Positions 43,620 to 47,994 of a stretch of DNA of 47,994 nt are shown here, piece by piece. Made by a program: the position numbers and the translations under genes. The number at the start of each line of letters is the position of its first letter. The first letter of the stretch is position 1. This stretch comes from Fusobacterium sp. (GTDB lineage: Bacteria > Fusobacteriota > Fusobacteriia > Fusobacteriales > Fusobacteriaceae), in NCBI RefSeq assembly GCF_032477075.1, contig NZ_JAWDXO010000021.1, positions 1 to 47,994 of the forward strand, given 5' to 3'. The notes beneath the pieces were generated by a model that was not told the origin of the DNA, made no database searches, and was given only the letters and a program-made list of their open reading frames with translations.

Positions 43620-43892
43620 ATGGAAAAACTTTTAAACTGGGATTTTTTTGTAGTAATAGGAATGATAGGGCAGATTTTTTTTTCAATGAGGTTTATTGTT
43701 CAATGGATAGCAAGTGAGAAGATAGGAAAAAGTGTTATTCCATTTTCATTCTGGATATTTAGCCTAGGAGGGAGTGCACTTCTTCTGAGCTATGCCTTAT
43801 ATAGAAAAGATCCGGTTTTTATCCTTGGTCAAGTACCTAATCTGTTTATTTATTCCAGAAACATATATTTAATAAAGAAAAAAGGGAGTTAA
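43620..43892 (+). CDS. LAB_N-domain small membrane protein (possible lipid-linked sugar flippase)
   Basis: This 90-residue protein is almost all LAB_N domain, the N-terminal domain of some lipid-A-disaccharide synthases. It has three hydrophobic helices and the conserved MIGQIFFSMRFIVQWIASEK and FWIFSLGGSALLLSYALYRKDPVFILGQVPN. As a stand-alone unit next to ArnC-like and ArnT-like genes it probably helps move or handle the lipid-linked sugar. It replaces ArnE/ArnF in the operon, which is inference only. It begins 1 base after the GT2 stop. Confidence 0.85.
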   Translation: MEKLLNWDFFVVIGMIGQIFFSMRFIVQWIASEKIGKSVIPFSFWIFSLGGSALLLSYALYRKDPVFILGQVPNLFIYSRNIYLIKKKGS

Positions 43893-43893
43893 T

Positions 43894-45555
43894 ATGTCTA
43901 GTGAAGATAAGAAATATTCATTAATAATCTTGGTTTTATCAATTATATCATTCTTTTCTAACTTATGGGTAAAAGATGCAGACTTGATGGAGGCAAGAAA
44001 CTTTATAACAGCTAGAGAAATGGTAGAAAGTGAAAATTGGCTGATACCAACATTAAATGGAAATTTAAGATTTGAAAAGCCACCTCTACCAACATGGATA
44101 ACAGCTGGGATGATGAAATTATTTCATAATACAACAGATGAATTTTTATTGAGAATACCTGTAGCTATTATATCTGTTATGCTGATTTTTCTTATTTATT
44201 ATTTAGTAAAAATATTAACTGAAAAAAGTTTGTATAGTTTTATAGCTGCATTTATTTCTCTTACAACTTTTATGCTGATAAAAACAGGAAATGAAAATAG
44301 CTGGGATATGTATAGTTATGCTTTTGCTTTTGGAGCAGTAGCTTTTTTCACTGCTGGAATAAAAAAAGAAAAAATGAACAGCTTTATTATAAGTGGAATA
44401 TTTTTAGCTTGTTCCATATTGAGCAAAGGACCAGTAGCTTTATATGGTTTGACAGTTCCTTTTATAATTTCATATGGATATGTCTATGGAATAGAAAAAT
44501 ATAAAAAGAATTGGAGAGGTATTTTGATAATGCTTGGAACAACAGTTCTTTTATCAGGAATATGGCCAGTTTTAGTGCTATTAAATTATAAAGAGATTTT
44601 TTTAAATGTAATGGAAAAAGAGAAAGATACTTGGACTTCAAAACATACACAGGGAATATTTTTTTATCTGGATTATTTTATATATATGGGAATATGGATA
44701 TTTTTCTCAGCATTTGGAATGATAAAAAAATGGAGTAAGGAAAGGACAGAGGATAAAAAGTTTTTTGATTTTATTTTTTTATGGAATTTGTTAGTGCTGG
44801 TACTGTTATCTTTAATAAAAATGAAAAAGAAAAGATATGGAATTCCCATCTATATAACTTCAAGTTTGATGGTTAGTTCTACATGCAGTTATTATTATCA
44901 AAAAAGTTGGAATGAATTAAAAAAATCTGATAGATTACTTTTTCAGATTCAAAGTATTTTTATCTGGATAGTGTCTTTGGGAATACCAATTTTTCTTTTG
45001 ATAGGGAGATATATAAAGAAAGATATTTCTTTGAGCTATATTTTGATTGTTTTAACTATAATGATTCCTTTTTACTTTTGGATGTATATAGCAAAGAACC
45101 ATAAGGCAAGAGTAAAAAATATTATATTAGGAAGTGGTATATTGATGCTCATAGCTAATAATACTACAAACTGGTTTATAGAAAGAGAAATTAGGGAAAA
45201 AAATGATAAAAATATTCCAAAAATAAGTATGGCAAAGAAAAGCCCAATTCAATGGGAAGTGTATTCTGAAGACTTTGAAATAGAAGATGTGTGGAATATT
45301 GGGAAGCAAATAAAGAAATTTGATGAAAAAATGTTATTGAAAGATGAACTTGTTATTTTGGAAAATGACGAATTAGATATGGAAAAATTTAAAGATTATT
45401 TTATAGCAGATAAAAAAATATTTACTCGAGGAAATAATGATATAGTAAAATTATTTTATCTGGAAAAATTGGAGGATGTAAATGAAGATTTTGATAACAG
45501 GAGCAGCAGGATTCATAGGTTCGCATTTAACAGAGGAACTGTTGAAAACAAATAA
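43894..45555 (+). CDS. ArnT/Rgt-like lipid-linked-sugar glycosyltransferase (GT83 family)
   Basis: This 553-residue protein has about ten to twelve helices with the GT-C pattern: LWVKDADLMEARNFITAREMVESENWLIPTLNGN, with the D-x-E-like site in the first periplasmic loop, then LRFEKPPLPTWITAGMMKLF. It transfers a sugar from undecaprenyl phosphate to lipid A or core in the periplasm. Family relatives are ArnT (Ara4N) and RgtA-D (galacturonic acid). Oddity: the last 24 residues (about 530-553) are encoded within the first 74 bases of the epimerase gene in another frame, so the original 3' end and stop were probably lost. The catalytic part is complete. Confidence 0.88.
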   Translation: MSSEDKKYSLIILVLSIISFFSNLWVKDADLMEARNFITAREMVESENWLIPTLNGNLRFEKPPLPTWITAGMMKLFHNTTDEFLLRIPVAIISVMLIFLIYYLVKILTEKSLYSFIAAFISLTTFMLIKTGNENSWDMYSYAFAFGAVAFFTAGIKKEKMNSFIISGIFLACSILSKGPVALYGLTVPFIISYGYVYGIEKYKKNWRGILIMLGTTVLLSGIWPVLVLLNYKEIFLNVMEKEKDTWTSKHTQGIFFYLDYFIYMGIWIFFSAFGMIKKWSKERTEDKKFFDFIFLWNLLVLVLLSLIKMKKKRYGIPIYITSSLMVSSTCSYYYQKSWNELKKSDRLLFQIQSIFIWIVSLGIPIFLLIGRYIKKDISLSYILIVLTIMIPFYFWMYIAKNHKARVKNIILGSGILMLIANNTTNWFIEREIREKNDKNIPKISMAKKSPIQWEVYSEDFEIEDVWNIGKQIKKFDEKMLLKDELVILENDELDMEKFKDYFIADKKIFTRGNNDIVKLFYLEKLEDVNEDFDNRSSRIHRFAFNRGTVENK

Positions 45556-46537
45556 CAAAATAATAGCTGTAGATAATTTTGATGAATATTATTCTTTAGA
45601 TATAAAATGCAGAAATGTATTGGAATCTGTTGATAAAGAGGAAAACTTAGATTTCATAGTTGGTTTAAAAGAGAGAGAAGAAAAGATAAAACAGCTTATA
45701 TTGAATACTTCAAGTGAAAACTATAAACTTTATTATTGTGATATCAGAGATAAGAATGAACTGGAAAAGATATTTGAAAAAGAAAAACCTGAATTTATAG
45801 TTAACTTAGCAGGTTTGGCAGGAGTAAGACCTTCTTTAGAAAAACCTTTAGAATATGAGGAAGTTAATGTTAGGGGAACTATGAATATTCTGGAAATATG
45901 TAAAAAATTAGGAATAAAAAAGTTCATACAGGCTTCATCATCATCTGTATATGGAAATAATAAAAAATCTCCTTTCAAAGAAACAGATATTGTAGATTTT
46001 GCTATTTCTCCATATGCAGCAACTAAAAAGAGCTGTGAAGTAATAGGACATGTGTATCATAAATTATATAACATAGATATGTTTCAATTAAGATTTTTTA
46101 CTGTGTATGGAGAAAGACAAAGGCCAGATCTGGCAATTTATAAGTTCACAAAAATGATACTTGAAGGTGAAAAAATTCCTTTTTATGGAGATGGAAATAC
46201 ATTTAGAGATTATACATATATAAAAGACATTATACAGGGAATACAAAAATCTATTGATTATTTAAAGAGTAATTCTAATGTTTATGAAATAGTAAACTTA
46301 GGAGAATCTCATGTGGTATCTTTAAAAGAAATGGTAGAGGTAATAGAAAGTACACTGGGAATAAAAGCAAAAATAGATAAACTTCCTATACAGATGGGAG
46401 ATGTTGAAAAAACATATGCAGATATAAATAAGGCAAAAATATTAATAGGATATAATCCATCAACAGAATTTAAAAATGGAATTACAAAATTTATTGATTG
46501 GTTTAAAAATTTTAATAAAGATCAAAGGAGAATATAA
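45482..46537 (+). CDS. UDP-glucuronate 4-epimerase-like NAD-dependent epimerase
   Basis: This 351-residue extended SDR has GAAGFIG at residues 7-13, AVDNFDEYYSLDIK near 29-42, the sign NLAGLAGVRPSLEKP near 108-122, SSSSVYGNN near 152-160, and the catalytic Y178-x3-K182 (SPYAATKKSCE). The VDNFDEYYS and AGVRPS pattern is that of UDP-glucuronate 4-epimerases (Cap1J, LpsL) rather than UDP-glucose epimerase. It would turn UDP-GlcA into UDP-GalA. ATG at 45482 has GGAGG at 45471-45475. It overlaps the ArnT-like gene by 74 bases, and the stop overlaps the ugd start (TAATG). Confidence 0.85.
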   Translation: MKILITGAAGFIGSHLTEELLKTNNKIIAVDNFDEYYSLDIKCRNVLESVDKEENLDFIVGLKEREEKIKQLILNTSSENYKLYYCDIRDKNELEKIFEKEKPEFIVNLAGLAGVRPSLEKPLEYEEVNVRGTMNILEICKKLGIKKFIQASSSSVYGNNKKSPFKETDIVDFAISPYAATKKSCEVIGHVYHKLYNIDMFQLRFFTVYGERQRPDLAIYKFTKMILEGEKIPFYGDGNTFRDYTYIKDIIQGIQKSIDYLKSNSNVYEIVNLGESHVVSLKEMVEVIESTLGIKAKIDKLPIQMGDVEKTYADINKAKILIGYNPSTEFKNGITKFIDWFKNFNKDQRRI

Positions 46538-47859
46538 TGAATATTTCAGTTATAGGAACAGGTTATGTTGGATTGGTTCAAGGTGTGATAATGGCAGAAT
46601 TTGGTGCTAAAGTAATATGTATGGATATAGATGAACATAAAATAAAAACATTAAAAGAAGGAAAAGTACCTATATATGAACATGGGCTTCAGGAACTTTT
46701 AATGAAAAATATAAAAGGGAAAAGAATTGAATTTACAACAGATATGAAGTATGCTGTAGAAAATTCAGAAGTCATATTTATAGCTGTGGGAACACCTCCT
46801 GCTTTGGATGGTTCAGCTGATCTGCACTATGTACTGGATGTAGCAGCTAATGTTGGAAAATATATAGATAAATATAAAGTTATTGTAAATAAATCAACAG
46901 TTCCAGTAGGAACTGGAAAAAAAGTAAGGGAGAATATTCAAAGGGAACTGGAAAAAAGAGGAGAAAATATAGAGTTTGATATAGTTTCAAATCCTGAATT
47001 TTTAAGAGAAGGAAAAGCTGTAGGAGATTGTTTAAGACCAGATAGAATAGTAATAGGTTATGAGACAGATAAAGCAAAAGAAATAATGAAAAAGGTATAT
47101 GATGTACTTTTTATAAATGAAACTCCTTTTATGTTTACCAATATAGAAACTGCTGAAATGATAAAATATGCATCTAATGCTTTTCTTGCTGTAAAAATTT
47201 CCTTTATCAATGAAATATCTCTTTTGTCAGAAAAAGTAGGTTCTAATTCTCAGGAAATAGCAAGAGCAATGGGAATGGATGGAAGAATATCACCAAAATT
47301 TTTGCACTGTGGACCTGGATATGGAGGTTCATGTTTTCCAAAAGATACAAAAGCTATTGTGGACATAGCTAATAAATATGGAGAGGAGATGTTTGTGATA
47401 AAAGCTGCTATTGAAGCAAATGAAAAACAAAAAAGAAAGATGGTAGATAAAATAATCAGTAAAATGAATGGAGTAAAAGGGAAAATAATAGGAATATTAG
47501 GGCTTTCTTTTAAGCCTGATACAGATGATATGAGAGAAGCTCCAAGTATAGATATAATAAGAGGACTTGTAAAAAATGGAGCAAAAATACATGCTTATTG
47601 TCCAGAGGGAATAAAGGAAGCAAGATGGAGATTAGCAGATATAGAAAAAAACATAATATATTGTGCAGATGAATATTCAGTAGCTAATGATGTAGATGGT
47701 ATTGTTTTGCTGACTGAGTGGAATCAATTTAGAGGAATGAATATGGACAATATTAAAGATAGGATGAAAGATAACTACTATTTTGATATGAGAAATGTTT
47801 ATACAAAAGATAGAAAAGTAAGAGAGATTTTTAAATATTATCCTATAGGACAAAATTAA
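46537..47859 (+). CDS. ugd: UDP-glucose 6-dehydrogenase
   Basis: This 440-residue enzyme oxidises UDP-glucose twice with NAD to UDP-glucuronate. It has the NAD site ISVIGTGYVGLVQGVIMAEFGAKVICMDID at residues 3-32, VGTPPALDGSADL near 88-100, NPEFLREGKAVGDCLRPDRIVIG, and the catalytic cysteine at about residue 265 in GPGYGGSCFPKDTKA. GLSFKPDTDDMREAPS completes the UDP-binding part. It ends the operon and supplies the epimerase upstream. It overlaps the epimerase stop by one base. A terminator follows directly. Confidence 0.96.
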   Translation: MNISVIGTGYVGLVQGVIMAEFGAKVICMDIDEHKIKTLKEGKVPIYEHGLQELLMKNIKGKRIEFTTDMKYAVENSEVIFIAVGTPPALDGSADLHYVLDVAANVGKYIDKYKVIVNKSTVPVGTGKKVRENIQRELEKRGENIEFDIVSNPEFLREGKAVGDCLRPDRIVIGYETDKAKEIMKKVYDVLFINETPFMFTNIETAEMIKYASNAFLAVKISFINEISLLSEKVGSNSQEIARAMGMDGRISPKFLHCGPGYGGSCFPKDTKAIVDIANKYGEEMFVIKAAIEANEKQKRKMVDKIISKMNGVKGKIIGILGLSFKPDTDDMREAPSIDIIRGLVKNGAKIHAYCPEGIKEARWRLADIEKNIIYCADEYSVANDVDGIVLLTEWNQFRGMNMDNIKDRMKDNYYFDMRNVYTKDRKVREIFKYYPIGQN

Positions 47860-47861
47860 TT

Positions 47862-47902
47862 AAAAAGGCTGACAAGAAGAAAAACTTCAAGTCAGCTTTT
47901 TT
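47862..47902 (+). terminator. Rho-independent terminator after ugd
   Basis: AAAAAGGCTGAC pairs with GTCAGCTTTTTT, and the inner GAAG/CTTC also pair, around an A-rich loop. A T-rich tail follows. It closes the uronic-acid operon. Confidence 0.85.
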
Positions 47903-47994
47903 ATTTCTTAGGAAATTATAATTTGATAAATTTGTTGAAAAAATAAAAAATATTAATTATTTTAGCTTCATATTAGATATATTTAATCGAATAA
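47903..47994. other. AT-rich end of window
   Basis: The last 92 bases hold no gene or clear element. The next unit lies outside the window. Confidence 0.5.

Noticed and set aside
43894..45555. Assignment of the GT83 protein as an ArnT that adds Ara4N
   Set aside because: No arnA, arnB or arnD is present, while ugd and a UDP-GlcA 4-epimerase-like gene are in the same operon. ArnT proper is not supported.

Overview
The window is about 48 kb of very AT-rich DNA from a Gram-negative anaerobe. It is most likely Fusobacterium, near the larger tyrosine- or amino-acid-fermenting species. This is inferred from four things: the base composition, the LPS and undecaprenyl-sugar genes, a tyrosine phenol-lyase paired with an AGCS symporter, and a dense tRNA array. 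No database search was possible. Genes are tightly packed, often with ATGA or short overlaps. No IS element, prophage or CRISPR array is visible.

Region 1 (about 1-11.1 kb) is a surface-polysaccharide (O-antigen-like) cluster. It holds a Wzy-like membrane polymerase, a GT4-like transferase, a GT9 heptosyltransferase-like gene, a block for a CDP-linked 3,6-dideoxyhexose (rfbH, rfbF, rfbG, a C3/C5-epimerase-like gene and an RfbJ/AscF-like reductase), a Wzx flippase and a GT2. The epimerase points to ascarylose. The E3 reductase (rfbI/ascD) that serves RfbH is not in the window, and neither is an initiating transferase next to this cluster. A short gene remnant or small ORF lies directly before rfbH.

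Region 2 (about 11.2-14.3 kb) is a small accessory set: an XRE-type membrane-anchored regulator with a palindromic operator inside its own promoter, a DUF4241 protein, a DUF4026/DUF2314-like protein, and a convergent small cupin.

Region 3 (about 14.5-30.1 kb) is mostly housekeeping. It carries a class B PBP with a PASTA domain, priA, def, a FtsB/DivIC-like protein and glpX, then an AGCS symporter with tyrosine phenol-lyase and a convergent MocR-type regulator. A six-tRNA array follows (Lys, Glu, Val, Asp, Thr, Leu), whose first member has a mismatched acceptor stem. The region ends with a small exported protein, an orphan SigH-like sigma factor and a membrane metallophosphoesterase.

Region 4 (about 30.3-40.6 kb) is a second polysaccharide operon. 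It has an unrecognised anchored protein, a polyprenyl-phosphate sugar-1-phosphate transferase (the initiator), two GT2, two GT4, one GT32, an EpsG-like polymerase and a second Wzx.

Region 5 (about 40.7-47.9 kb) pairs a divergent OmpR/HK two-component system with an operon for a polyprenyl-phosphate GT2 (ArnC/RgtE-like), a small LAB_N membrane protein, an ArnT/Rgt-like GT83 transferase, a UDP-glucuronate 4-epimerase-like gene and UDP-glucose dehydrogenase. There are no Ara4N synthesis genes. The set reads instead as a self-contained path from UDP-glucose through UDP-GlcA and UDP-GalA to undecaprenyl-P-uronic acid and lipid A or core. I propose this TCS-controlled uronic-acid envelope-modification module as the most interesting system in the window.
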